A stretch of DNA of 64,000 nucleotides from RPQJ01 sp963726665 (GCA_963726665.1 CAVSDW010000009.1:62001-126000); one strand, 5' to 3'; positions 1-8,754 are shown, counted from the stretch's first letter. A program made the numbers and translations. Notes: generated by a model from the letters alone, not told the origin.

Positions 1-702
1 GGACTTGAGCAAGGCGCGCAGATGCACGGGTGTGGTGACCAGCACGCGCGGCTCGGGCAGCTCCTCGAGCGCTGCGGCGACGTCCGCCGGATAGAGGGGA
101 TGCCCGGCGTGGACCCCCATGCCGCCCAGCAGTGGCATGAGCACGGACATTTCCATGCCGTACATGTGCTGAGGCGGGACGGTCGCCACTATCCACGGCA
201 GTGCGCTCCCCTGCTCATCACCCAGCGTCTCCCGCAGTCGCTGCGCATTCAGTCGAGACGATGCTACGAAACTCCCCCATGTCTTCGGGTTCGCAGCCGG
301 TCTGCCCGTGGTCCCGGACGTGTAACCGACGACGACGACGCGGTCGGGAGGGATATGCGGCAGATCGCGTGGCGATGCCTGGACCGAGGCGCGACACCGC
401 TCCACGGTCGCATCGTCCAGCACATGGGACCCCGGATGCTCGCGCATCACTTCCGCGACGACCGTCGGTGCTCGCGAGGGGGGCAACAGGCACGTCTGGC
501 CGCGCAACAGCAGCGCGAGGAAGCCGATCAGGAAGTTGTCGCGGCGTTCACAGAGGTTGAGTGCCGCGGGCCCCGCCGGTAACTCAGCGGCGAGCGTCCC
601 CGCGAGCGCCAGGACACGTCCCGAGGTCAGGGCGTCGCGGCTCGACCGGATCAGCGGCCTCAGGTCGGCCGCGGGACCTGAAAGCGACGCGCTTTCCGCC
701 AC
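1..702 (-). CDS. AMP-binding acyl/aryl-CoA or acyl-ACP ligase (N-terminal part, cut by window edge)
   Basis: The adenylate-forming enzyme probably activates the aromatic or fatty acyl starter for the polyene synthase encoded upstream. The reading frame runs from a GTG at 702 to base 1 without a stop (234 codons), so the C-terminal half lies outside the window. The P-loop of the family is visible as GYTSGTTGRPAANPKTWG around residues 130-147. The GTG was chosen because it sits 7 bases after the ketosynthase stop and gives a frame open to the edge; a purine-rich AGGCTGGG lies just before it. It is the last visible gene of the minus-strand operon. AMP-ligases of this type are standard in aryl polyene clusters; the substrate cannot be read from this fragment. 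Confidence 0.82.
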   Translation of the reverse strand, partial: MAESASLSGPAADLRPLIRSSRDALTSGRVLALAGTLAAELPAGPAALNLCERRDNFLIGFLALLLRGQTCLLPPSRAPTVVAEVMREHPGSHVLDDATVERCRASVQASPRDLPHIPPDRVVVVGYTSGTTGRPAANPKTWGSFVASSRLNAQRLRETLGDEQGSALPWIVATVPPQHMYGMEMSVLMPLLGGMGVHAGHPLYPADVAAALEELPEPRVLVTTPVHLRALLKS

Positions 703-709
703 CCCAGCC

Positions 710-1939
710 TCAGTCAGTCCAGCGCCGGAATACCAGCGAGGTATTGACGCCGCCGAACGCGAAGTTGTTGTTCATCACGTACTCGACTTCCATGCTGCGG
801 CCGGCATCGACGATGTAGTCGAGCTCGCCGCAGCGTGGGTCCACGTTCTCCAGGTTCAGGGTCGGCGCGAACCAGCCGCCGCGCATCATGCCGATGCTGA
901 ACATCGATTCGAGGGCGCCGCAGGCACCGAGCGTGTGACCGAGGTAGCTCTTCTGCGAGCTGATCGGCATTCGCGACCCGAACAGAGCGGAGGTCGCACG
1001 CGTCTCGGCGATGTCGCCCTGCTCGGTGGCCGTGCCGTGGCCGTCCACGTAGCCGATGGCCGCTGGCTCGAGATTCGCGGAGCGCAGGGCCAGCTCCATC
1101 ACGACCCTCATCGTCTCTTCCTCTGGCCGCGTGACGTGAGAGCCGTCCGAATTCGTGGCGAAACCCGCGACTTCCGCGTAGATGCGGGCGCCGCGCGCGC
1201 GCGCGTGTGCCAGTTCCTCGAGAACGAGCATCGCCCCGCCCTCGCCGATCACGAGCCCGTCGCGGTCCCGGTCATAGGGACGAGGCGTCGAACCGGGGTC
1301 GTCATTGCGCTGGCTGGTCGCGTAGAGCATGTCGAATGCCATGGCCTCGCTCGGGCAGAGCTCCTCGGCCCCGCCACCGAGCATGACGTCCTGGTAACCG
1401 TGCTTGATCGCCTCATAGGCGAAGCCGACGCCCTGGCTGCCCGAGGTGCAGGCCGTCGAGGTCGGGATGAGCCGCCCCCGCAGGCCGAAGAAGATGCCGA
1501 TGTTGGCGCCCGTCGTGTGCGGCATCATCCTCACGTAGGAGTTGGCATTGAGCCCCTTTGAATTGCCGGTCAGCAGCAACTCGCCGAATTCGCCGATGGC
1601 CGCGGTGCTGCCCACCGACGAGCCGCTCGCGATGCCCACGCGGCCCGAGCGCAGCAGCGGGTCGCCAAGCAGCCCCGCGTCGGTGAACGCGAGCTCGGCA
1701 GCTCGCACTGCCAGCTGCGACACGCGCCCCATGCTGCGCAGCTGCTTGCGATTCCAGTGGTCCGGCGGTTCGAAGCCGTCGATCGGGGCCGCCAGCCGCG
1801 TGTTGAGATCCTTGAACTTGTCCCAGGCCGGCATCCGGCGCACGGCATTCTTCCGCGCACGCAGCCCGGCCTCGATCGTCGGCCAATCCGACCCGAGGGC
1901 GCAGATCCCCGCCATGCCCGTGACGACGACGCGTCGCAT
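710..1939 (-). CDS. beta-ketoacyl-ACP synthase (aryl-polyene type, FabB/FabF fold)
   Basis: The condensing enzyme (409 aa) extends an ACP-bound chain with malonyl-ACP. The thiolase-fold triad is complete: nucleophile C164 in STACTSG, H301 in DGHGTATEQGD and H335 in SYLGHTLGACGA. The start ATG at 1939 overlaps the last base of the preceding reductase stop, which indicates translational coupling. A longer upstream reading in the same frame runs through the reductase gene and was discarded. Length and motifs fit an ApeR/ApeO-like synthase. Only one ketosynthase is seen here; aryl polyene loci usually carry two or three, so others may lie to the left. Confidence 0.93.
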   Translation of the reverse strand: MRRVVVTGMAGICALGSDWPTIEAGLRARKNAVRRMPAWDKFKDLNTRLAAPIDGFEPPDHWNRKQLRSMGRVSQLAVRAAELAFTDAGLLGDPLLRSGRVGIASGSSVGSTAAIGEFGELLLTGNSKGLNANSYVRMMPHTTGANIGIFFGLRGRLIPTSTACTSGSQGVGFAYEAIKHGYQDVMLGGGAEELCPSEAMAFDMLYATSQRNDDPGSTPRPYDRDRDGLVIGEGGAMLVLEELAHARARGARIYAEVAGFATNSDGSHVTRPEEETMRVVMELALRSANLEPAAIGYVDGHGTATEQGDIAETRATSALFGSRMPISSQKSYLGHTLGACGALESMFSIGMMRGGWFAPTLNLENVDPRCGELDYIVDAGRSMEVEYVMNNNFAFGGVNTSLVFRRWTD

Positions 1940-2673
1940 CAGCACAGGCCTCCATTGACGGCGATGACCTGGCGCGTCACGTAGGCCGCGTCCGGTGAGA
2001 CGAGAAAAGACACGACGGCAGCCACCTCCTCCGCCGTCCCCATGCGCTGGGCCGGGATTGCCTTGAGGATCTCCTCGATGGGAGCGTGCTCGTTCGACAT
2101 GTCCGTTTCGATCAGCCCCGGGGCGACGCAGTTGACCGTTATCCTGCGCTTGGCGAGTTCCACGGCGAGAGCCTTGGTGGCCCCGATCACTCCAGCCTTT
2201 GCCGCGCTGTAGTTCACCTGGCCCCGATTTCCGATCAGGCCCGACACGGACGCCAGCGTCACGATCCTTCCGGGCGCGCGGCGTCGCACCATGGGCATGA
2301 CCACGGGCTGCAGCACGTTGTAGAACGCGTCGAGGTTCGAGCGAATCACGGAGTCCCAGGCCTCCCCGCTCATGGCTGGGAACGCCGTGTCGTAGGCCAG
2401 GCCCGCATTGCACACCACGGCGTAATAGGCGCCGTGCTGCTCCATGTCCGCCCCAATGAGGTCGGCGCATTGCGCGCGATCGCCGACGTCGAACTGCAGG
2501 CAGCGCGCCAGGCGCCCGATGGTGCGGACCTCGGCGGCGACGGCCATGGCCTCCTCGACGCGCGTCCGGCAGTGCACGACGATGTCGTACCCGTCCCGGG
2601 CCAGGCGCAGCGCGATGGCGCGACCGATGCCGCGGCTGGATCCCGTGACCAGCACCGTTGCGCGATCAGGCAT
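1939..2673 (-). CDS. fabG: 3-oxoacyl-ACP reductase, FabG-like SDR
   Basis: The short-chain dehydrogenase (244 aa) reduces the 3-ketoacyl-ACP made by the adjacent ketosynthase, using NAD(P)H. It has the nucleotide-binding motif TGSSRGIG (residues 10-17), NAG (89-91), a catalytic serine near 142-144, Y155 and K159 (YSAAK). The start overlaps the end of the upstream dehydratase by 8 bases and its stop shares one base with the ketosynthase ATG. In aryl polyene loci the equivalent gene is ApeQ, between the dehydratase ApeP and a ketosynthase, which is the order seen here. Confidence 0.94.
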   Translation of the reverse strand: MPDRATVLVTGSSRGIGRAIALRLARDGYDIVVHCRTRVEEAMAVAAEVRTIGRLARCLQFDVGDRAQCADLIGADMEQHGAYYAVVCNAGLAYDTAFPAMSGEAWDSVIRSNLDAFYNVLQPVVMPMVRRRAPGRIVTLASVSGLIGNRGQVNYSAAKAGVIGATKALAVELAKRRITVNCVAPGLIETDMSNEHAPIEEILKAIPAQRMGTAEEVAAVVSFLVSPDAAYVTRQVIAVNGGLC

Positions 2674-3139
2674 TGCGCGCGCACTCCCGCTCCAGGAACG
2701 AGTCGTCCGGCGGCTGGAAGACGGTCAGCCTCCCCGAGGCGACAACGTCGCCCGCCCGGCGGATCCTGCAATCGAACACGGCCATGCCGTCCTCGTCTTC
2801 GGACGACTCGGTCACCTCGACCTGCAGTGCCTCGCCGCAGCGGAATTCCCCGACGGTGGCCCGATAGGATCGTACGCCGAGCAGCAGGCCGATCGGGGCC
2901 GGCCGGCCGCGCGCGCGCAGCGAGCGCAGACCCGAGAAGGCGCTGATCGCCTGCGCCATGAGTTCAGGCCCGGCCCAGGCCGGCAGGTGCCCGGCGTGAT
3001 CGCTGTATGCGGTGCCCGGGCGCACGAGGACGCGCGCCTCCAGTCGCTTGTCGTCGCCATGGGAGATCTCGTCGAGCAGGAGCGCATCTCCCCGGTGGCA
3101 GATCAGGTCGGCAGGAGCAGGAAATCGTGATGGGCTCAC
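2666..3139 (-). CDS. ApeP-like 3-hydroxyacyl-ACP dehydratase (hot-dog fold)
   Basis: The predicted protein is 157 aa and resembles the 3-hydroxyacyl-ACP dehydratases of aryl polyene clusters: a hot-dog scaffold with a PADLICHRGDALLLDEI start and a central PAWAGPELMAQAISAFSG helix. It would dehydrate the FabG product to leave the conjugated double bond. The start chosen is GTG at 3139 because it overlaps the thioesterase stop as GTGA; an ATG at 3172 would give an 11-residue low-complexity extension inside the thioesterase gene. It overlaps the reductase gene by 8 bases. Family assignment is from motif and position only. Confidence 0.82.
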   Translation of the reverse strand: MSPSRFPAPADLICHRGDALLLDEISHGDDKRLEARVLVRPGTAYSDHAGHLPAWAGPELMAQAISAFSGLRSLRARGRPAPIGLLLGVRSYRATVGEFRCGEALQVEVTESSEDEDGMAVFDCRIRRAGDVVASGRLTVFQPPDDSFLERECARNA

Positions 3140-3573
3140 GCGTTCCCCGCCGCCAGCGCCGCCCGGACGCATGCCACGAAGTCAGGAGGCGTCGCGAACT
3201 GCAACTCGCCGGTCGCCGCGTGGACGGCAACCTGGACCGTGCGTGCTCGTGCCACGCGCGCGCCGTCGTCCAGCTGGGTGACCAGGTAGTTCAGCGTCAA
3301 CCGACTCTCCCACTCGAGCAGCGACGCGCGTACGCGAAGGCGGTCTCCGAAGCGCGACGGGCGTATGTACTTGGTGTGCAATTCCACGATGGGCCACGCA
3401 AACCCCGACTCGACCATCCGCTCGAGACCATAGCCGATCTGGTTCATGAGTGCCCAGCGGGCGTTCTCGAGGTAGCGCAGGTAGTGCCCGTGCCAGACGA
3501 CTCCGACCATGTCGACGTCGTGGAACCGGACCTCGAGATCCACGTCGGCGAACAGCGCGCCCTGCATTCTCAC
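3136..3573 (-). CDS. acyl-CoA/ACP thioesterase, 4HBT family (YbgC-like)
   Basis: A 145-residue single hot-dog domain. The 4-hydroxybenzoyl-CoA thioesterase signature FHDVDMVGVVWHGHYLRYLE is at residues 18-37, with D21 in the place of the catalytic aspartate. It probably hydrolyses an acyl thioester, releasing or proof-reading polyene chains. Its ATG overlaps the stop of the upstream glycosyltransferase as ATGA and its stop overlaps the next gene as GTGA. Aryl polyene loci usually contain one such thioesterase (ApeK-like). Confidence 0.9.
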   Translation of the reverse strand: MRMQGALFADVDLEVRFHDVDMVGVVWHGHYLRYLENARWALMNQIGYGLERMVESGFAWPIVELHTKYIRPSRFGDRLRVRASLLEWESRLTLNYLVTQLDDGARVARARTVQVAVHAATGELQFATPPDFVACVRAALAAGNA

Positions 3574-4337
3574 GTGGCCACCCCGGGTGTCGGCGCGAAG
3601 GCGGCGCGCAGCCGGCGCGCGACCAGCCGCGGGGCGCGGCGCAGCATGCCGAAGAACAGCCTGGTATGCATGACCGTGATCAGCCAGTTATCCCGCACCA
3701 GCCGGAAATGGGAGATTCCATCCGTGGCATAGCGTACACGTGTCGGAATCCAGCGCATCGCAACACCCATCCAGTGCAGGCGAACGAGCACCTCGACGTC
3801 GAAATCCATGCGGCTGCCGGGCGGCTTCGCCGCAATGACGGGGAGCACGATCGACAATGGGTAGACACGCAGGCCGCACATCGAATCCGGGATGTCGAAC
3901 GACAAGGTATTCAGCCATACCATCGCATGCGTCAGGTAACGCAGGTAGCGACGGCTGCGCGGGATCGACGCGTCGAAGACCGGTCGGCCACAAATCACGG
4001 CTCGCGGCTCGGACGCCGCTGCCGCCACGAATCGCGGCACGTCGCTCGAATCGTGCTGCCCGTCGGCGTCGATCTGCAGGGCATGCGTGAACCCGGCGTC
4101 CGCAGCCGCCTGCAGGCCGGCCATCACTGCCGCGCCCTTGCCCTGGTTCACGGCGAGGCGCAGCAGGTGCACGTTGGAATCCTCCGCCGCGAGGCGACGC
4201 AGCACCGCCGCGCAGGACGGACCAGAGCCATCGTCCACCAGGATGACGGCCAGGCCGTGCGCCCGGAGGCTTGCGACCGTGGCCCCCACCGCGCGCTCGT
4301 GGTCATAGACCGGCACGAGGGCGCAGACGCTAGTCAT
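3570..4337 (-). CDS. glycosyltransferase family 2
   Basis: A 255-residue GT2 enzyme of the DPM/polyprenyl-phosphate glycosyltransferase type. It shows VILVDDGSG (residues 31-39) and the metal-binding DAD in QIDADGQHD (88-96); a basic amphipathic C-terminus follows. It lacks the two C-terminal membrane helices of many DPM-like enzymes. In this operon it probably attaches a sugar to the polyene or its lipid anchor; acceptor and donor are unknown. The ATG overlaps the preceding gene by 8 bases and the stop overlaps the thioesterase start by 4. Confidence 0.9.
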   Translation of the reverse strand: MTSVCALVPVYDHERAVGATVASLRAHGLAVILVDDGSGPSCAAVLRRLAAEDSNVHLLRLAVNQGKGAAVMAGLQAAADAGFTHALQIDADGQHDSSDVPRFVAAAASEPRAVICGRPVFDASIPRSRRYLRYLTHAMVWLNTLSFDIPDSMCGLRVYPLSIVLPVIAAKPPGSRMDFDVEVLVRLHWMGVAMRWIPTRVRYATDGISHFRLVRDNWLITVMHTRLFFGMLRRAPRLVARRLRAAFAPTPGVAT

Positions 4338-4698
4338 GGCCGCCCCCGAACTGCAGGCGGCCGGTCGAGACCACGGCGCCTTCGCACTCGTACTCGAAAT
4401 GCAACCGCCCCGCCGGCGCGCTGCGCGCCAGCCGGGCCTCGAGGCGCATGCCCGGCTGCAACAGGCGTCGGAACTTGGCGGTGATGATCCCCATGCATGG
4501 ACCGGTCACCAGGCCATGGGCACGCGCCAACTCGACTGCCCAGCCCACCTGCATGACGCCCGGGACGATCGGCACTTCGGGAAAGTGACCGCGAAAGATC
4601 GGCAGGTCAGCGGGGACGAGGAAACTGCATTTCAGCGACTGCGAGTCTGCGTCGAGTGCAAGTTCGCCGATCACCGGCATCCATGACGGCCCGGTCAT
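4330..4698 (-). CDS. ApeI-like 3-hydroxyacyl-ACP dehydratase (FabZ fold)
   Basis: A 122-residue single hot-dog domain with the FabA/FabZ motif RGHFPEVPIVPGVMQ at residues 36-50; H38 matches the catalytic histidine. The glutamate that FabZ carries on the following helix is replaced by glycine (residue 53 in MQVGWAVELA), so activity probably depends on a partner subunit, plausibly the second dehydratase at 2666-3139. This two-subunit arrangement is known for ApeI/ApeP of aryl polyene synthases; here it is inferred. The gene starts 18 bases after the ACP stop. Confidence 0.85.
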   Translation of the reverse strand: MTGPSWMPVIGELALDADSQSLKCSFLVPADLPIFRGHFPEVPIVPGVMQVGWAVELARAHGLVTGPCMGIITAKFRRLLQPGMRLEARLARSAPAGRLHFEYECEGAVVSTGRLQFGGGHD

Positions 4699-4716
4699 GG
4701 CATTGGTGGGTTCAGC

Positions 4717-4965
4717 TCACGCCTGCAGGACGGCGTGGACCGCATTGACCAGGTCACCGACGGTTCGCACGGTTCGGAAATCGTCTGCCGAGATCTTGCG
4801 GCCCGTCTGCCTGCGCAACCTGTCCAGCAGGTCGACGGCATCGATGCTGTCGATCTCGAGGTCCTCGTTGAGCCTGGCTTCGAGCGTGACCCGCACGGGC
4901 TCGACCTCGAACAGCTCGAACAGCGCCGACCTGATCTGTTCCAGTACTTCGTCTGTTGTCTGCAT
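4717..4965 (-). CDS. acyl carrier protein
   Basis: An 82-residue carrier protein. The phosphopantetheine site is S40 in the motif EDLEIDSIDAVDLL, slightly altered from the usual DSLD. The acidic helix-II region and size fit a discrete ACP. It would be primed by the phosphopantetheinyl transferase encoded divergently at 5923-6627 and carry the growing chain between ketosynthase, reductase and dehydratases. Only one ACP gene is visible; aryl polyene clusters typically have two. Confidence 0.92.
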   Translation of the reverse strand: MQTTDEVLEQIRSALFELFEVEPVRVTLEARLNEDLEIDSIDAVDLLDRLRRQTGRKISADDFRTVRTVGDLVNAVHAVLQA

Positions 4966-4992
4966 GCGCCCCCACCCGATCCGCCGACCCGG

Positions 4993-5826
4993 TCAGCTCG
5001 CAGGGCGTGCGTCCGGATCCCGGTCCTGGGCTCCGTGCCGTTGACCGTGTGGTTCATTATAACCACGGCGGCTTGCCAGCTCCTGTTCGTAATGCGCCAG
5101 CAGCCAGTGATTGAGCAGGCGCGACGCCTTCGGCGCCAGCTCGTGCCGGAACGGCGTGAGGTCGATGTCGTCACCGACTTCGATGAGCAGGTTCGGCCGA
5201 CGGGGCGGCACCCGGTACCAGGGCTGGGTCTTGTGCAGGAACGGCTGGTCGACGCTGATGTAGATCGGCGTGAGCACCGCCGCACCCTGGACGGCGACAC
5301 GCGCCACTCCGCGATGGAAGTGCATCGCCTGCCCCGGCCGGGTCCGCGTGCCCTCGGGGAACATGACCAGGGAGTCACCCGATCGCAGGCTGGCCACGGC
5401 CCCTTCGATCATCGCGTCCGTCGGCAGGTTGCTTATGTAACCCGCCGCCTGGACGACCCGACGCGTGAATGGGTTCGCGAACAGGGCGGCCTTGACGACA
5501 CACGCCGGGGCGGGCGTGAATGCGACGATGAGCACGACGTCGATCAGTGTCGGATGATTCGCGATGATCAGCTGCCCTGGGCGACCGAGGCGCTCGGCGC
5601 CCCTGAACTCGTAGCCGATGCCTCCCAGGCCGCTCATGGTGGCGACAAAGAGCCGGAACGCGCGCTGGACGAGAGCACGCGTGCGGGCGCGCCGCCGGGC
5701 CTCGCCCGGCCACAGCAACAGGGCCGGGAACACCACCAGGCCTAGAATGAGCCCACCGATGCCGAACAGGGCAAAGCAGGTTCCGGTGACGAGGATCCGC
5801 CAGAAATACGTCCGCCGATCGCCCAT
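4993..5826 (-). CDS. lysophospholipid-acyltransferase family protein (PlsC-like), membrane anchored
   Basis: A 277-residue 1-acyl-glycerophosphate-acyltransferase-type protein at the inner membrane. One strong hydrophobic segment lies at residues 9-38. The acyltransferase motifs are HPTLID (H91 and D96, HX4D) and FPEGTRT (156-162). In aryl polyene loci such an enzyme transfers the finished chain to a lipid anchor. The last 25 residues are polar and may be dispensable. It is the first gene of the minus-strand operon and faces the PPTase gene across a 96-base divergent promoter region. Confidence 0.9.
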   Translation of the reverse strand: MGDRRTYFWRILVTGTCFALFGIGGLILGLVVFPALLLWPGEARRRARTRALVQRAFRLFVATMSGLGGIGYEFRGAERLGRPGQLIIANHPTLIDVVLIVAFTPAPACVVKAALFANPFTRRVVQAAGYISNLPTDAMIEGAVASLRSGDSLVMFPEGTRTRPGQAMHFHRGVARVAVQGAAVLTPIYISVDQPFLHKTQPWYRVPPRRPNLLIEVGDDIDLTPFRHELAPKASRLLNHWLLAHYEQELASRRGYNEPHGQRHGAQDRDPDARPAS

Positions 5827-5922
5827 GTTGTGCGGGGTCCCTGCGCTTGCGGCCGGTCCAGGCCGGCATCCAGCCTCCGAAGATGAGGCGGTCGGACCAG
5901 CGATGCAAGTCGGGACTCGCGC
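5827..5922. promoter_or_regulatory. divergent intergenic region of the polyene locus
   Basis: These 96 bases separate the minus-strand biosynthetic operon from the plus-strand PPTase-membrane protein-radical SAM set, so promoters for both must lie here or within the gene edges. No confident -35/-10 pair or operator repeat was recognised by eye. Confidence 0.4.
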
Positions 5923-6627
5923 ATGAGCCGTGCCGCGGCATCACCCACCCTGCCCGGTGCCACCGAGGTCTGGCTGGCCACACCCGACGCCGCCCAGCGG
6001 CTCGACCCCGCAACGCTGGACGATGCCGACCGCGCGGCGTGGGCGGCCATTCATACGTCGCGCCGACGGCACGACTGGGAATCGAGCCGTGCACTGCGTG
6101 GCGCCGTCACGGTGTCGGAGGAACACGCCAGCAGCCACTCACACAGCCATGGGTTTGCAGCCCTGGCCCTGGCGCCCGCGTCGCTCACCGTCGGCGTCGA
6201 CCTGGAGTGGCTGGCGCCGCGCAATTTCCGGGCGCTTGCGGACATCGCCTACTCCGCCGACGAGTGCGCACACCTCGCTGCGCTCGAGGACCCGTCGGAC
6301 CTGGGTTCGGCGTTCTATGAACTCTGGACGCTCAAGGAGGCGTTTGCGAAGGCGCTCCAGCTGCACCTGGCAGACGCGCTCAGGCTGTGTCGCTTCATCG
6401 ACTGCTCCGGCGCGCGGCGCGCGGAAATCCCGACCACGCAGTCCTGGCGGGCAACGGTCTTTGCGCCTCGGCCGCAACTGCGGCTCGCCGTCGTACGCCT
6501 GCACGAATCCCCCACGCCGATTTGCGAGTTGGTCAATACGATGGAATGGCCGCTGCCCCGAGCGCGGGAGTGGCCGATCGTGCTGGACCTCGCGAGCAGT
6601 GGCCGGCGCGCTGCGACTGCATGCTAA
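5923..6627 (+). CDS. 4'-phosphopantetheinyl transferase (Sfp/AcpT type)
   Basis: The 234-residue transferase converts apo-ACP to holo-ACP with CoA. The family motifs are GVDLEW (D93 and E95, Mg2+ ligands) and WTLKEAFAKAL (W135, K138, E139). A histidine-rich ASSHSHSHG lies just before the core at 70-77, where Sfp-type enzymes have the CoA-binding SHS. It is the first gene of the divergent plus-strand set and probably serves the ACP at 4717-4965. The ATG at 5923 was kept because the next in-frame start would remove part of the N-terminal domain. Confidence 0.92.
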   Translation: MSRAAASPTLPGATEVWLATPDAAQRLDPATLDDADRAAWAAIHTSRRRHDWESSRALRGAVTVSEEHASSHSHSHGFAALALAPASLTVGVDLEWLAPRNFRALADIAYSADECAHLAALEDPSDLGSAFYELWTLKEAFAKALQLHLADALRLCRFIDCSGARRAEIPTTQSWRATVFAPRPQLRLAVVRLHESPTPICELVNTMEWPLPRAREWPIVLDLASSGRRAATAC

Positions 6628-6646
6628 TCTGCAACGCGCTTCGACC

Positions 6647-7402
6647 ATGACGACACCAGCGAACAACGGAGCCACCCGACACAAGAGCCTGCTCCCGATG
6701 ATCCTCATGGGGGCCTCGTATCCGCTGCTCGCGCATTTCGCGGTGCTCAGCGGCCGGCCAGCGCTGATCGCGGCCAGCATCGGCCTGCTCGCCGTGATCG
6801 TGCTGTTCCCGGGCCTGCGCAATGGCCGCCCGCTGGCGTGGGTGCTGCTCCTCGCCGCAGGCTTCGGCCTGTACGAGGCGGCCAGATCAGGCCAGACGTT
6901 GCTGCTGCTGTTCCTGCCGCCGATCCTGATCAATGCATTCATGGCATGGGTCTTCGGGAGCACCCTGCAGGAAGGCCGGACCCCGCTGATCGAGCGGGCA
7001 ATCATCCTGCTTCATGGGCCTCCAGAAGACAGTTCCAGCGACGTCGCTGCTTACGCACGAAGCCTGACATTGACCTGGACCGTCCTGTTCGCGTGCCTCG
7101 CGACCATCAACCTCGTCCTGGCGGCCCTGGCGCGCCCGGGCGGCTTGCTGCTCAGCGCCGGCCTGGATCCGCGTGTCACCGTCCCGCTGAGTACCTGGTC
7201 GCTCTTTGCGAACGTACTGAACTACGTCATCGTCGGCGCGGTTTTCGCCGTCGAGTACCGGGTGCGCGTGCGGCGGTTCCCGGAGCGGGCGTACGGGGGG
7301 TTTTTCAGCTTCCTGCGCCGGCTCGCAGGCGTGAGTGCAATGTTCCGGCCGACGAGCGCCGGCCTGGCGAACCGGCCTGGCGCCGGACCCGGCAGGACTT
7401 GA
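6647..7402 (+). CDS. polytopic inner-membrane protein of polyene loci (COG4648-like)
   Basis: A 251-residue protein with about six predicted membrane segments: LLPMILMGASYPLLAHF, an ALIAASIGLLAVIVLF stretch, AWVLLLAAGFGLYEAA, LLLLFLPPILINAFMAW, a WTVLFACLATINLVLAAL stretch and a final one before VEYRVRVRRFP. It resembles the uncharacterised membrane protein often encoded in aryl polyene clusters next to the PPTase. ATG at 6647 was chosen; the longer open frame from 5930 is a shadow of the PPTase gene. Function unknown; a role in export or in anchoring the synthase is only inference. Confidence 0.8.
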   Translation: MTTPANNGATRHKSLLPMILMGASYPLLAHFAVLSGRPALIAASIGLLAVIVLFPGLRNGRPLAWVLLLAAGFGLYEAARSGQTLLLLFLPPILINAFMAWVFGSTLQEGRTPLIERAIILLHGPPEDSSSDVAAYARSLTLTWTVLFACLATINLVLAALARPGGLLLSAGLDPRVTVPLSTWSLFANVLNYVIVGAVFAVEYRVRVRRFPERAYGGFFSFLRRLAGVSAMFRPTSAGLANRPGAGPGRT

Positions 7403-7421
7403 CGGCTGGGCCGCCGCTGCG

Positions 7422-8754
7422 ATGCGCATAGCATTCATCTCGGCGAACCGCGAGAACATGCCGGACGCCGTCATCCCGCTCGGAATGCTGCACGTGATGG
7501 CCGCCACGCCCGAACGTCACGAGAAGCTGTTCTGGGACCTCTGCTTCGAGCCCGATCCCCTCGAGGCCGTTGCGAGCAGGTTGCGCGACCATCGGCCCGA
7601 TCTCGTGGCGATCGGGCTGCGCAACCTGCAGAACATGGATTACACGGACATCACGGCCAACCTCGATGCATACCGTGCGCTCGTCCGGACGGTCCGTGCG
7701 AATTCCTCCGCACCGGTCGTGCTCGGCGGTGGCGGCTTCTCGGTGACGCCGAAAGCCCTGATGGAGGACCTCGGCGCGGATTACGGTATCGCCGGCGAGG
7801 GCGAACGCGCCTTTGCGCGGCTGGTCGAGGAACTCGAACGCGCGCAGCCGGTTCTGCAGAACGTGGAGCGGCTCTACAGCTGGAGCGACGGACAACTGCG
7901 CTTTTCGGGCAGCGGCGCCGACATGCTGGACCTGGACGACCTGCCGCCGCTCGATCGCAGTGTCCTCTCGCCGCGCTATTACAGCGACTACGGCACCGAG
8001 TCGCTGCAGACCAAGCGAGGCTGTCCCCTGCACTGCACCTACTGCACCTACCCGCTGCTCGAGGGCCGGAAGACCCGGATGCGACAGCCGGCCAGGGTTG
8101 CCGAGGAGTTCATGGAAATCGGCGCGCGCTCCGGTGTCGATCACCTGTTCATCGTGGACAGCGTATTCAACCTGCCGCCGCGCCACGCCAAGGAGATCTG
8201 CCGGGAACTCGAGGCACGCGGGAACAGGACGCCCTGGACGAGCTACATCAGCCCCGTCGCCTTCGACGAGGAACTCGCGGACCTCATGGTGCGCGCCGGG
8301 TCCACCGGCATGGAGGTCGGTTCCGACAGCGGCTGCGACGAGGTCCTGGATCGCCTGCGCAAGGGCTTCCATACGGACAAGATCAAGCGGCTTGCGTCGA
8401 TCGCCAAAGCCCACGGCCTCAAGGACTGCCATTCGTTCATCCTCGGAACGGACGGCGAGACCCTCGAGCAGGTGGAGCAGACGCTCGACTTCGTGGAGGA
8501 CCTCGATCCGTTTGCGGTGGTGATGTTCGTCTGGGTGGACGACGAAGAGATCCACGGATGCCGGCAGACACCCGGAGCCGCACGGTTTCCGCGACGAGAT
8601 CTACGAACGGATACGCCTGCGTGCCGCGAGACAGCCTCGCTGGATCGTGCCCAAGCTCGGCATCCGCTTCAACGAAAAGGCATTCGCCGTGCTTCGAAAA
8701 TACGGAATGCGCGGCCCCCTGTGGCAATACCTCGACCGCGTCCCGACCGGCTGA
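7422..8754 (+). CDS. B12-binding radical SAM protein of lipid-biosynthesis type (frameshifted near 8556)
   Basis: An N-terminal cobalamin-binding-like domain (residues 1-160, with LGGGGFSVTPKA and GEGERAF) is followed by a radical SAM core whose [4Fe-4S] ligands are C201, C205 and C208 in KRGCPLHCTYC. It resembles the B12/rSAM proteins annotated near lipid and ladderane-type clusters; the reaction is unknown. The first frame is good to EEIHG at 8556. The next frame, entered by omitting one base in the GG at 8556-8557, gives DAGRHPEPHGFRDEIYER and ends at TGA 8752-8754 with a family-like tail. The extra base is either a sequence error or an inactivating mutation. It follows the membrane-protein gene by 19 bases. 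Confidence 0.82.

Noticed and set aside
536..1561. Long plus-strand open frame over the ketosynthase gene
   Set aside because: High-GC shadow: the minus-strand frame carries a complete ketosynthase active site and couples to the genes on both sides.
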